Below are positions 24,508-32,555 of a stretch of 36,404 nucleotides of DNA, in pieces. The position numbers and the translations under genes were made by a program. Within the stretch, counting starts at the first letter, position 1. Each line of letters opens with the position of its first letter. Source of the DNA: a bacterium. Lineage in GTDB: Bacteria; Vulcanimicrobiota; Xenobia; Xenobiales; JADMJV01. Location: assembly GCA_018780265.1 (NCBI GenBank), contig JADMJV010000034.1, forward strand, positions 12,331-48,734, given 5' to 3'. The notes under the pieces are model-generated. The model saw only the letters and a list, made by a program, of their open reading frames with translations. It was not told the DNA's origin and made no database searches.

Positions 24508-25204
24508 GGGGGGCCGGCCATGGGATCAACAGAGGGCGGAATTCGATCATGTCACAGGATACCAGGAAGTATTGAACCCCCGCCTGCAGGCCCTGGAAAG
24601 GCTTGTGTCCATTGCTGCGGTGCAGGTGACCGTAGACGCAAATGTCGATTCGGTAAGCCTGAAGGAGTTGAGTAAATTCGCTTTCCCGGCGGTAGGGGAA
24701 GAGGGGAGGGTAGTGGAGCATGGCAACCCGGACCGGAGCCTCCGTATCCAGTGCTTCCAAGGCAAGTTTCAGACGTTCCAATTCGCGCCGGTAGATTTTT
24801 TCGTCGTCGGACTCTTCAAAACCGTTTGGGCCCGGTAGGTCCCAGCCGCGGGTGCCGCAGATGGCAGCCGGTCCCAACCGAATGGCGTCGTTTTGCAGGA
24901 AATGCAGTCCGGGAAATCGTTTGCGCACCTTGGTCAGACTTTGCCACCAGTAGTCATGGTTGCCTCGGATCAGCACCTTGTGACCGGGAAGCCGCTCGAT
25001 AAACTCGATGTCCTGGGCGGCTTCTTCCATTTTTAGGGCCCAACTATGGTCGCCCGGCAGCAGCACCAGATCGTCGGCCGAGATGCGTTCGCGCCAGGAT
25101 TTCTCAACCTTTTCCCAATGCTTGTGCCAATGGTCGCCGAAGCGGTCCATGGGTTTGTTACTGTTGAACGACAAATGCAGGTCGCTGATGGCAAAACAGC
25201 GCAT
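24494..25204 (-). CDS. Calcineurin-type metallophosphoesterase
   Basis: This 236-residue cytoplasmic phosphoesterase belongs to the COG1768-like group. Metal-ligand motifs are intact: D8-x-H10 (ISDLHLSF), GDHSW (51-55), GNHD (81-84, followed by YWW), H in MLHYPPLFP and YGHLH near residue 192. GNHDYWW and the short, single-domain layout match the group, whose substrate is unknown. It starts at ATG 25204, 80 bp divergent from an unknown gene, and overlaps fdhD, suggesting co-transcription with it without an obvious functional link. Confidence 0.9.
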   Translation of the reverse strand: MRCFAISDLHLSFNSNKPMDRFGDHWHKHWEKVEKSWRERISADDLVLLPGDHSWALKMEEAAQDIEFIERLPGHKVLIRGNHDYWWQSLTKVRKRFPGLHFLQNDAIRLGPAAICGTRGWDLPGPNGFEESDDEKIYRRELERLKLALEALDTEAPVRVAMLHYPPLFPYRRESEFTQLLQAYRIDICVYGHLHRSNGHKPFQGLQAGVQYFLVSCDMIEFRPLLIPWPAPHASA

Positions 25205-25284
25205 GGGCGGGCCTTCCCGAGCCAGTCTGGGCTCCCTGCTCCAGTTAGCAGGTCCCGGGCCGGTCGGGCTGCGAATCGTGACTC

Positions 25285-26157
25285 ATGCTAGAAACACCCC
25301 ACACCTCTCAGTGGGAACTCTCCCTGGACATTTTCGGCTACACGTTTCGACCCTGCCGCGGACCTCAGGAGACCATCTATGAGTACCACATGGACGGGCG
25401 ACCACGTTTTGAATGGGAGTTTTTCCGCCAACTTCACATTATTGAGGGCGACCGACGAATCGAAAATTATTGTGGCGACTGTCCCATCAACATTATGGGG
25501 GAGGTGGAAGGCTGCAAATGCCAGGTTGAGAATCTCGATATCTTTTTTCGGGCCCTCAACGAACTGACCCCAGACTCGCTGTGGGCCAAGTTCCCACGCG
25601 ATGGGACGCCGGTGGCCAGTCACCAGACCGCGGCTTTGTTGGCCGACCTGCTGGGTCTGAAGCAGCGTCTGAAGGACCTGACCTGGCCGGTGGCTATCCC
25701 CAAGCAAGAGGGGCAGCCCTATTTTGACGAGGTGGAAGACTACAACGAGAAGGGCGAGCCCATCGTCAAGCAGGGGGCGCTAAATTTCTACGCCTGGAAC
25801 GGTGAGGGTCCGCCGGGCCTGATGTTTCTCAATGAAGGCTACACCATTTATCTCAGTCGCCATGGTCTGATGGTCAAGCCTACCGGTCAGGACCCCATCC
25901 CTTATGTATTCCGCCGCTTGTGGCGGGAGGACATGGGAGTTTTCGGCGAGGACGGTCGGGGCGAGCAGATCGGGTTTGATGTGCTGGTAGGTCGTTACCC
26001 CACCTGGGGGGCCTCTAACGATTCGGGTACCGAGTTGTGTTTTGAGTCGATGCCAGCCAGCGAAGTCTTTGCAGACATCCTGGACATGTTCGAAGTGTTT
26101 GTGAGTGTGGCCGAGGAGTTCGAAGTGGGGATGCTGGTTAAGGCTCCTCAGCAGTAA
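25285..26157 (+). CDS. Uncharacterised protein, 290 residues
   Basis: I do not recognise this protein. It is acidic and soluble, without signal peptide or membrane helices. Near the N-terminus it has a FRPCRGPQETIYEYHMDG segment and then a cysteine group CGDC ... GCKC (about 63-79) that could bind a metal. The C-terminal half is rich in aromatic residues (ALNFYAWNGEGPPGLMFLNE, WREDMGVFGEDGRGEQIGFD) and ends in a helix. ATG 25285 has no clear ribosome-binding site. It is divergent from the metallophosphoesterase and stops 2 bp before the converging exporter gene. Confidence 0.75.
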   Translation: MLETPHTSQWELSLDIFGYTFRPCRGPQETIYEYHMDGRPRFEWEFFRQLHIIEGDRRIENYCGDCPINIMGEVEGCKCQVENLDIFFRALNELTPDSLWAKFPRDGTPVASHQTAALLADLLGLKQRLKDLTWPVAIPKQEGQPYFDEVEDYNEKGEPIVKQGALNFYAWNGEGPPGLMFLNEGYTIYLSRHGLMVKPTGQDPIPYVFRRLWREDMGVFGEDGRGEQIGFDVLVGRYPTWGASNDSGTELCFESMPASEVFADILDMFEVFVSVAEEFEVGMLVKAPQQ

Positions 26158-26159
26158 GG

Positions 26160-27377
26160 CTACCAGCGATTGGACTGAGCGAGAGCCTTCACGATTCCCT
26201 GGCCAATCGCCACGGCCATCAAGATCAGGCTGGCTTTGATCAGATCGGACACGCCGGCGGAGTAGTTTTCCTTGACCAGGTGCAGGATTGAGTTAAGCGC
26301 AACCGCGCCTGGCACCAGGGGAATGTATCCCGGGATGGTAAAGAGAGAGGAGGGGGCCTGGCGCCAGTAAGCCAGGCCGTTGGCTACAGCGCCAAGGGCA
26401 AGGCCTGCCAGGAAGGCGGCGGCCACTGCCGGGATGCCCAGATGGAGGGCCCACCAGCGCGTTCCCGTGGCCACCGCACCTACCGCACCTGCCCCCAGTA
26501 AATAGCGGGGCGGCACGTCGAAAAGTACGGCGAAGCCGATGGCTGAGAGCATACCCATGAGTAAAGTCAGACCTGGATGTTGCAGGCTGGACACTTTCAG
26601 TTCGACCATTTGCCCGCTGACCAGGATGACCGCCCAGACTCCGATAACCCCGGCAATCAGGGTGAGGAAGGCACTGGTGGCGCGGGCCATTCCGGCCAGG
26701 GTGTCGCCTCGGAAGAGGTCGGCCGTGCCGCTGATCAGGGGAACGCCCGGAACCAGCAGCAGCAGGGATCCGGCCACGGTCAGTTGGGATAGCCCCCAGC
26801 GCGCAGAGCAGAGTAGGGCCAGGTAGGTGGCGAAGGCCGCCACCACGGTGGTGCAGAGGTAGCGTCCCAGCCGGGCTTTGAGCAGAAAGTGGCGCAAAAA
26901 CTGAGCCAATGTGGCCGTGGCCAGCACCACGGCCGCCTCCGTCAACGAGCCTCCAAACAACACCAGAAAGGCCGAGCAGGCCAGTCCGACGGCTATGGCT
27001 GTGAGCCATGGCGAGTAGCAGCGAGGCAGTTGGTTGAGTTTGTTCAGCGCCGCCTCCGTTTCGCAGCGTTTGAGCTGGCCGTTGGCGGCCGCCTTGACCG
27101 TGTTGGTCACCGCGACCACTTTGCTCAATTGAACGCCACTGTGAACCACTCGTTGGATCCGGGTGCGCGTCTCCCCATGCGAGACGGCGGTGGCGATAAT
27201 GCCGGAGGGTGTTACGTAGACTTCCATCCAGTCAGCGCCCAGGCCGGTTCCCAGCGTGTGCATGGCCTCTTCGACCCGGGCGATGTTGGCGCCGCTTTCC
27301 AGCAGGAGGTGACCGGCTATCAGTGACACATGCAGCACGTCGCGCAATTCATCCCGGCTCATGGGCAGCTTTTCCAT
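26160..27377 (-). CDS. Threonine/serine exporter family protein (ThrE type, one-chain form)
   Basis: This 405-residue protein carries both halves of the ThrE family. The first is an N-terminal soluble segment with LLLESGANIARVEEAM and SGIIATAVSHGETRTRIQRV (about 22-95). About ten membrane helices follow (about 120-400), including the PGVPLISGTADLFRGDTLAG loop and the C-terminal IPGYIPLVPGAVAL repeat-like loop. In many bacteria the two halves are separate genes; here they are fused as in actinobacterial ThrE. The protein should export threonine or serine by proton antiport. The start is ATG 27377 or ATG 27362 (MSRDELRD), the second being closer to a GGAAAAG. Confidence 0.9.
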   Translation of the reverse strand: MEKLPMSRDELRDVLHVSLIAGHLLLESGANIARVEEAMHTLGTGLGADWMEVYVTPSGIIATAVSHGETRTRIQRVVHSGVQLSKVVAVTNTVKAAANGQLKRCETEAALNKLNQLPRCYSPWLTAIAVGLACSAFLVLFGGSLTEAAVVLATATLAQFLRHFLLKARLGRYLCTTVVAAFATYLALLCSARWGLSQLTVAGSLLLLVPGVPLISGTADLFRGDTLAGMARATSAFLTLIAGVIGVWAVILVSGQMVELKVSSLQHPGLTLLMGMLSAIGFAVLFDVPPRYLLGAGAVGAVATGTRWWALHLGIPAVAAAFLAGLALGAVANGLAYWRQAPSSLFTIPGYIPLVPGAVALNSILHLVKENYSAGVSDLIKASLILMAVAIGQGIVKALAQSNRW

Positions 27378-27481
27378 CTTTAGCTGGTGCGCGGCTGGGC
27401 CATGGTCGTTGGTCCTGGAGCCTTGATGTGCAGTTGGTTGAGTTCGGGAAATCGCACGGATCCTCTTGTGTCACGGGGAGA

Positions 27482-27511
27482 GTCGTCCGGCGCCCCTGGG
27501 CGCCGGACGAC
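27482..27511 (-). terminator. Strong hairpin downstream of pckA
   Basis: GTCGTCCGGCGCC (27482-27494) and GGCGCCGGACGAC (27499-27511) form a perfect 13-bp stem with loop CCTG, 10 bp after the pckA stop. The side downstream of pckA lacks a U-tract, so it may act mainly as an mRNA-stabilising or partial terminator hairpin. Confidence 0.6.
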
Positions 27512-27521
27512 CGGGATTTTA

Positions 27522-29120
27522 TTATTGGGCAGCGCTGGTCTGGCGCACCGGCGGTCCGGCTTCGCGAACCTCCGGGCGACAGCCGTCGCTGTATTTGGCG
27601 AAGTTCTTGTGGAAGAGCTCCGCGAGGTGCCAGGCCGAGGAGTCAAAAGCCTGGCCACTGCTCCAGGTGTTCCGTGGCTGCAGGATTTCGGCGGGTACCC
27701 CCGGGCAAACGGTCGGGACCGACACCCCGAAGACCGGATCGGCAATCATGTCCACGGTGTCCAGGTCGCCAGCGTGGATGGCGTCGATAATAGCTCGCGT
27801 GTAAGCCAATTTCATGCGCTGACCTACACCGTGTCCTCCTCCCGACCACCCGGTGTTAACCAGCCATACTCGCGTTCCATGCTGGCGCATCTTGGCAGCC
27901 AGCAGTTCGGCGTATACGCTGGGGTGGCGAACCAGGAAAGCTGCGCCGAAACAGGCTGAGAAGGTGGCCTGGGGCTCTGTGACACCCTGCTCCGTGCCGG
28001 CAACCTTGGCCGTGTAGCCGCTGATAAAGTGATACATGGCTTGCTCAGGGGTGAGCCGGCTCACGGGTGGCAGCACGCCAAAGGCATCGCAGGTGAGCAG
28101 GATGATGTTTTTTGGATGCCCTCCCACGCATGGCACCTTGGCATTGTTGATGAATTCGATGGGATAGCTGACGCGCGTGTTCTCGGTCAGGCTGGTGTCC
28201 TCAAAGTCAACCTCACGGGTTGCCTGATTCACGACTACATTCTCCAGTAGCGAACCAAAGCGCACGGCGTCCCAGATTTCTGGCTCCTTTTCGTGAGTCA
28301 ACCCGATGCACTTGGCGTAACATCCCCCCTCGATATTGAAGACGCCCTGGTCGGTCCAGCAGTGCTCGTCGTCGCCGATCAACTGGCGGCGAGCGTCGGC
28401 TGATAGGGTCGTTTTGCCGGTGCCCGAGAGTCCGAAGAAGAGCGAGGTGTCGCCGGCTTCACCTTGATTGGCCGAGCAGTGCATGGAGAGTACGCCCGCT
28501 TTGGGCATCAAGTAGTGCATGATGGTGAATACGCCCTTTTTCATCTCGCCGGCGTATTCGGTGCCCAAAATGACTACCCGCTGTTGCTCAAAGCTGATGT
28601 CGACGCTGGTAGCAGAAGTCATTCCCTCGGTGTAGCGGTTGGCGGGGAAGCGGCCCGCGTTGAGGATGACGTAGTCTGGTTCCCCGTAGTTTTCAAGTTC
28701 TTCGGCGGTGGGGCGAATCAACATGTTCCACATAAAGAGGGCGTGATAGGCGCGCGCGCAGACCACCCGAATCTTGAGGCGGTGCTTGGGATCCCAGCCG
28801 GCGAAACCGTCCACCACATAAACCCTGTCGAGAGTGTCGAGATAGTCATTGGCCCGCTCGAAGTTGATGTCAAAGATGCGCGGGGGCAGCTTGATATTTA
28901 CGTTACCCCACCAAATGTCGCCGGAACTGTCCGGATGGTCTACAATCCTTTTGTCCGAAGGGCTGCGTCCGGTCTTGCGACCTGACTGAACCGCCAGCGC
29001 ACCGCTGGAAGCGATCACCGTGCCTTTCTCGTATTTCAGAGCCTCTTCGTAGAGGGTTGCCGGAGGCAGGTTGCGCAGGACCGTGGGGTTGTGGATGTCA
29101 TACTGCTTTAGATCTAGCAA
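27522..29120 (-). CDS. pckA: Phosphoenolpyruvate carboxykinase (ATP)
   Basis: This enzyme converts oxaloacetate and ATP to PEP, CO2 and ADP, the entry step of gluconeogenesis. It has [11 protein letters not shown] near the N-terminus, the [13 protein letters not shown] substrate loop, the kinase-specific P-loop [20 protein letters not shown] and the C-terminal [18 protein letters not shown] prefer TTG 29120 because AGAGAGG lies 8 nt upstream and the 532-residue product has the usual family length. TTG 29201 also has a site (AAGGAA) and would add 27 residues not seen in the family. It is divergent from a glucosidase gene, both concerned with carbon storage or use. Confidence 0.96.
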   Translation of the reverse strand: MLDLKQYDIHNPTVLRNLPPATLYEEALKYEKGTVIASSGALAVQSGRKTGRSPSDKRIVDHPDSSGDIWWGNVNIKLPPRIFDINFERANDYLDTLDRVYVVDGFAGWDPKHRLKIRVVCARAYHALFMWNMLIRPTAEELENYGEPDYVILNAGRFPANRYTEGMTSATSVDISFEQQRVVILGTEYAGEMKKGVFTIMHYLMPKAGVLSMHCSANQGEAGDTSLFFGLSGTGKTTLSADARRQLIGDDEHCWTDQGVFNIEGGCYAKCIGLTHEKEPEIWDAVRFGSLLENVVVNQATREVDFEDTSLTENTRVSYPIEFINNAKVPCVGGHPKNIILLTCDAFGVLPPVSRLTPEQAMYHFISGYTAKVAGTEQGVTEPQATFSACFGAAFLVRHPSVYAELLAAKMRQHGTRVWLVNTGWSGGGHGVGQRMKLAYTRAIIDAIHAGDLDTVDMIADPVFGVSVPTVCPGVPAEILQPRNTWSSGQAFDSSAWHLAELFHKNFAKYSDGCRPEVREAGPPVRQTSAAQ

Positions 29121-29239
29121 GGGGGAGACCTCTCTTTCATTGCTTATGCTGGAATAAATAAGACTTGGTGCGGGAATCGGCGCTGATTCTTGTGTGGCCA
29201 ATGGATTCCTTTAGAGTCTGGCTCGGCCGTGATTGGTCG

Positions 29240-29286
29240 ATTGTAGGCTGCGGGGTTGCTCGGGCCTATGATGCAGATCATCTGCA
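29240..29286. promoter_or_regulatory. Divergent pckA / glucosidase control region with palindrome
   Basis: On the plus strand TATGAT (29267-29272) is a good -10 for the glucosidase gene. Directly at the expected start site lies the perfect palindrome TGCAGAT-C-ATCTGCA (29272-29286), a plausible repressor operator. On the minus strand TACAAT (complement of 29240-29245) is a -10 candidate for pckA. The -35 elements are weak on both strands, so activators may be needed. Confidence 0.45.
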
Positions 29287-29374
29287 CGGCGTGGGGTCGT
29301 CAGAATTGCCCCCGTAGGATTCAGGAACCAATCCAAGAAGGGCAGATAACCACCAGAAGGACTCTACTCAGGCC

Positions 29375-32056
29375 ATGAATGCAGAACAAATTCGACTCCA
29401 GGAAATTGTTTCCCAAAAGCAGCCGTGGAGAAAGTGGGGACCTTACCTCAGTGAGCGACAGTGGGGTACGGTTCGCGAAGACTATGGCAACGACGGAAAC
29501 TCTTGGAACTACTTTACCTTTGAAGAGTCGCACTACCGCGCCTATCGCTGGGGGGAGGACGGTCTGGCCGGTCAGTGCGACGAAAAGCAGCACCTGTGCC
29601 TGTGCCTGGCCTTGTGGAACGGCGCCGACCCCGTACTTAAGGAGCGCCTTTTTGGCCTGACTAACAGCCAGGGAAATCACGGTGAAGACGTCAAAGAGTA
29701 CTACTACTACCTGGACAATACGCCCACCCACTCCTATCAAAAGTTCTTGTACAAGTATCCCCAGCGCCGCTACCCCTACCAGGAGTTGCTGGAAGTCAGC
29801 CGCCAACGGGGCTACCATGACTTTGAATACGAATTGCTCGATACCGGTGTTTTCCAGGACGACCGCTACTTTGATGTGCTGGTGGAATATGCCAAGGGTG
29901 GGCCGGAGGACCTGCTGATGGAGATCTCTGTCACCAATCGCGGTCCCTCGGCAGCCTCGCTCGACGTGCTCCCCACGCTCTGGTTCCGCAACACCTGGAC
30001 ACCCAAGGAGGGTGCATCGCGGCCTCTGATCCAGACTCTTTCTTCGCGGGCTATGCAGGCCACCTACGCCGAGGGGCACTCGATGCGCTTTGAGGCCGAA
30101 GTTGAGGCTCAACAACTGTTTACGGAAAACGAAACCCGAGGCAGCGGTCCCTTCACGAAGGGGGCCTTTCATCAGCGTCTCATTGACGGCCAGCAAGAGG
30201 CTGTCAATCCACGTAATCTAGGCACTAAAGCGGCCTTTTGGAGCCACCTGGAAATCCCGGCCGGCCACACCCACAGCCTGCGCTTTCGTCTTTCGAGAGA
30301 GGCCGGCAAGAAGAAGTTGACTTTCAAGGATTTTCAGTCGACACTGGCGTCTCGTAAGCTGGAAGCCGACGAATTTTACCGGTCCCGTCTCGCTCCCAGT
30401 TTGAGCGAGGACCAACGCAATGTGGCTCGTCAGGCTCTATCGGGAATGCTGTGGAGTAAACAGTATTACGAATACAATCTCCATACCTGGCTGCGTGAGC
30501 ACCGCGCTAAATATGGGGAGAAGTGGCTTCTGCAAGGGGTGCGCAATCGAGGCTGGCGCCATATGGTCAACCGGGATATCATCTCCATGCCCGACAAGTG
30601 GGAGTATCCCTGGTATGCTGCCTGGGACCTGGCTTTCCACACGGTGTCGTTGGCGGTGGTCGACCTGGATTTTGCCAAGCGACAGCTCCACTTTATGATG
30701 CGCGAAGTCTATCTGCATCCCAACGGGCAACTGCCGGCCTATGAATGGAATTTCAGCGATGTCAATCCGCCCGTACACGCTTGGGCCACCCTGTACGTTT
30801 ACTTTTATGAGAAAAACCTTACGGGCAAGGGCGACCTGGACTTTCTTAAAGCCGCTTTCCACAAGCTGTTGCTCAATTTCACCTGGTGGGTGAATCGCAA
30901 AGATCGCAACGGCCAGAATGTTTTTGAGGGAGGTTTCCTGGGCCTCGACAATATCGGGGTCTTTGACCGTAGTTCGCCTCTGCCCACCGGTGGTTTTTTG
31001 GAGCAGGCCGACGGCACCGCCTGGATGTGCCTGTTTTGTCAGAACATGCTGGAGATGTCCCTGGAACTCGCCAATCTCGACGAGAACTATATCGAAATGT
31101 CCACCAAGTTTCTGGAACATTTTACCTGGATCGCCGCTGCCATGGACAAGATGGGCGACCGCGAAGACGAAATGTGGGATGAGCAGGACGGCTTTTTCTA
31201 CGACCTGCTGCGTTTGCCCAATGGAGAATCGTCGCGTCTCAGGGTTCGCTCTATGGTGGGCCTGTTACCCTTCTGCGCCGCCTCGACCGTGGACCATTCT
31301 CTCGTCACTCGGTTTTCCGGGGAGCGCTCTCGGGTGGCCCAGCGCCTGGACGAAAATCCCGAGATGGTGGCCAACATGCATGACCCCCGGACCGTGGGGC
31401 CCCACGGTCGTCATCTTCTCTCGATTTTAGATGAGAAAAAGCTGCGCCGGATTTTAGTCCCTCTGCTGGATCCCGACGAGTTTCTCAGCGATTTCGGCAT
31501 TCGCTCTCTGTCTCGCTATCACCAGAATCATCCCTTTGTGATGAACGTCAACGGCCAGGAATTTCGCGTGGACTATGCGCCTGCCGAATCGACCTCGGGC
31601 ATGTTCGGAGGTAATTCCAACTGGCGTGGACCGATCTGGTTCCCGGTCAACATCCTGATCGTGCGTGCTTTACTCTCCTATCACGGCTACTACGGAGAGG
31701 AATTCAAGGTGGAATGCCCTACCGGTTCAGGCAACCTGATGAATTTGTATGAAGTGGCCCGGGAAATCTCCGGGCGTCTCTCGAGCATTTTTCTGCGCAA
31801 TAGCCGGGGCCAGCGTCCCGTGTTCGGAGGCTCGCGCAAGTTTCAGGACGACCCTCACTGGCGCGATCACATGCTTTTCTACGAGTACTTTCATGGCGAC
31901 AACGGCGCTGGCCTGGGGGCCAGTCACCAAACAGGTTGGACCGGTCTGGTGGCGCCGCTGATGAATCTATTTGCCCACACCAGTAGTCAGGATTTTTTGG
32001 AGAGAGGGCGGGCTGCCGCGGCCTACCGGGAAAGCGAAGGTCGGGCCAAACAGTAG
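29375..32056 (+). CDS. GH63-family glucosidase (MGH1-type)
   Basis: This 893-residue protein matches the large bacterial glucosidases of family GH63 over its whole length. The N-terminal beta-sandwich domain starts WGPYLSERQWGTVREDYG and includes YRWGEDGLAG, RLFGLTNSQGNHGEDVKEYY and NTPTHSYQKFLYKYPQ. The C-terminal (alpha/alpha)6 catalytic barrel includes DKWEYPWYAAWDLAFH, FLGLDNIGVFDRSS, YAPAESTSGMFGGNSNWRGP and GASHQTGWTGLVAPLM. There is no signal peptide, so it should act in the cytoplasm, perhaps on glucosylglycerate-, trehalose- or glycogen-type glucosides. The exact substrate is unknown. Confidence 0.93.
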   Translation: MNAEQIRLQEIVSQKQPWRKWGPYLSERQWGTVREDYGNDGNSWNYFTFEESHYRAYRWGEDGLAGQCDEKQHLCLCLALWNGADPVLKERLFGLTNSQGNHGEDVKEYYYYLDNTPTHSYQKFLYKYPQRRYPYQELLEVSRQRGYHDFEYELLDTGVFQDDRYFDVLVEYAKGGPEDLLMEISVTNRGPSAASLDVLPTLWFRNTWTPKEGASRPLIQTLSSRAMQATYAEGHSMRFEAEVEAQQLFTENETRGSGPFTKGAFHQRLIDGQQEAVNPRNLGTKAAFWSHLEIPAGHTHSLRFRLSREAGKKKLTFKDFQSTLASRKLEADEFYRSRLAPSLSEDQRNVARQALSGMLWSKQYYEYNLHTWLREHRAKYGEKWLLQGVRNRGWRHMVNRDIISMPDKWEYPWYAAWDLAFHTVSLAVVDLDFAKRQLHFMMREVYLHPNGQLPAYEWNFSDVNPPVHAWATLYVYFYEKNLTGKGDLDFLKAAFHKLLLNFTWWVNRKDRNGQNVFEGGFLGLDNIGVFDRSSPLPTGGFLEQADGTAWMCLFCQNMLEMSLELANLDENYIEMSTKFLEHFTWIAAAMDKMGDREDEMWDEQDGFFYDLLRLPNGESSRLRVRSMVGLLPFCAASTVDHSLVTRFSGERSRVAQRLDENPEMVANMHDPRTVGPHGRHLLSILDEKKLRRILVPLLDPDEFLSDFGIRSLSRYHQNHPFVMNVNGQEFRVDYAPAESTSGMFGGNSNWRGPIWFPVNILIVRALLSYHGYYGEEFKVECPTGSGNLMNLYEVAREISGRLSSIFLRNSRGQRPVFGGSRKFQDDPHWRDHMLFYEYFHGDNGAGLGASHQTGWTGLVAPLMNLFAHTSSQDFLERGRAAAAYRESEGRAKQ

Positions 32057-32208
32057 CGATCCACCCCCCTTGGCAAGCAGGGGGGTCGCCTTCCGCGTCT
32101 TCGAGGTCCACCCACCCATTCGGGATGGGCTGCCAGCAGTTCAGCCACCTGCTTAAGTTCGCCGTCGTCTGCAGCGTCGTGAGCCTGACATAGGCTGCAA
32201 ATAAACAC
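32023..32208 (-). CDS. Doubtful small ORF with CxxC motif
   Basis: A 61-codon frame from ATG 32208 begins MFICSLCQAHDAADDGELKQ and continues with VAELLAAHPEWVG, which looks like real protein. It then turns into Arg/Pro-rich sequence through a hairpin and overlaps the end of the glucosidase gene. It may be the start of a decayed gene whose remainder is lost. No good ribosome-binding site is present. Confidence 0.25.
   Translation of the reverse strand: MFICSLCQAHDAADDGELKQVAELLAAHPEWVGGPRRRGRRPPCLPRGVDRYCLARPSLSR
32063..32086 (+). terminator. Hairpin downstream of the glucosidase gene
   Basis: ACCCCCCT (32063-32070) and AGGGGGGT (32079-32086) form a perfect 8-bp stem with an 8-nt loop, 7 bp after the stop codon. 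There is no T-tract, so termination may be partial or factor-assisted. Confidence 0.5.
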
Positions 32209-32287
32209 GGTTTGTGTGGTTTTGGGCCAGAGTGGGAGCTACTTCGTGGGGCGTTGCAGCGGGCTTTACAGGAGTTTGTTTGAAATT

Positions 32288-32317
32288 TTGTCGCCATTTT
32301 TTTGAGAATAATACAAT
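32288..32317 (+). promoter_or_regulatory. Promoter-like element within the AT-rich gap
   Basis: TTGTCG (32288-32293), an 18-bp spacer and TACAAT (32312-32317). The sequence just after it contains ACAGG-GGGGA-CCTGT followed by CTTTT, a mini-terminator shape, so a very short RNA could be made here. Confidence 0.35.
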
Positions 32318-32474
32318 TCATGAACAGGGGGGACCTGTCTTTTCGGGAAAATGTTGGCCATGCGGATGGATGTGTGCGGGTCCAAAAAGTGGCCCGACTT
32401 GAGTGATTGATGATTCAATAGGTGAGCAATTCTTCTTGAATTGGAGGCTGATGTTAGCTGTTGTTGGGGAAAAG

Positions 32475-32504
32475 TTGACAAAGTAAATCATCTTTGTGGA
32501 TAAC
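32475..32504 (+). promoter_or_regulatory. Candidate promoter of the AI-2E family gene, with operator-like repeat
   Basis: A perfect TTGACA (32475-32480) and GATAAC (32499-32504) lie 18 bp apart, about 55 bp before the gene. ACAAAG (32478-32483) and CTTTGT (32492-32497) form an inverted repeat within the spacer, and a DnaA-box-like TGTGGATAA covers 32495-32503. Confidence 0.5.
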
Positions 32505-32555
32505 GATTTTGCCTTAAAGTATTATTTGGAATATTGAGTAAGTGTAGGCGATGGT

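Larger units (their letters stand above)
32057..32555. other. 499-bp AT-rich intergenic region
   Basis: This is the only long non-coding stretch in the window and is clearly more AT-rich than its surroundings beyond 32200. It holds the hairpin after the glucosidase gene, a doubtful minus-strand ORF, two promoter-like elements, several short inverted repeats and one perfect DnaA-box-like 9-mer, TGTGGATAA (32495-32503). No tRNA or known RNA fold was recognised. Confidence 0.7.

Noticed and set aside
32495..32503. Replication origin suggested by a perfect DnaA-box-like 9-mer
   Set aside because: Only one box is visible and there are no dnaA, dnaN or other origin-linked genes nearby; a single 9-mer can occur by chance.
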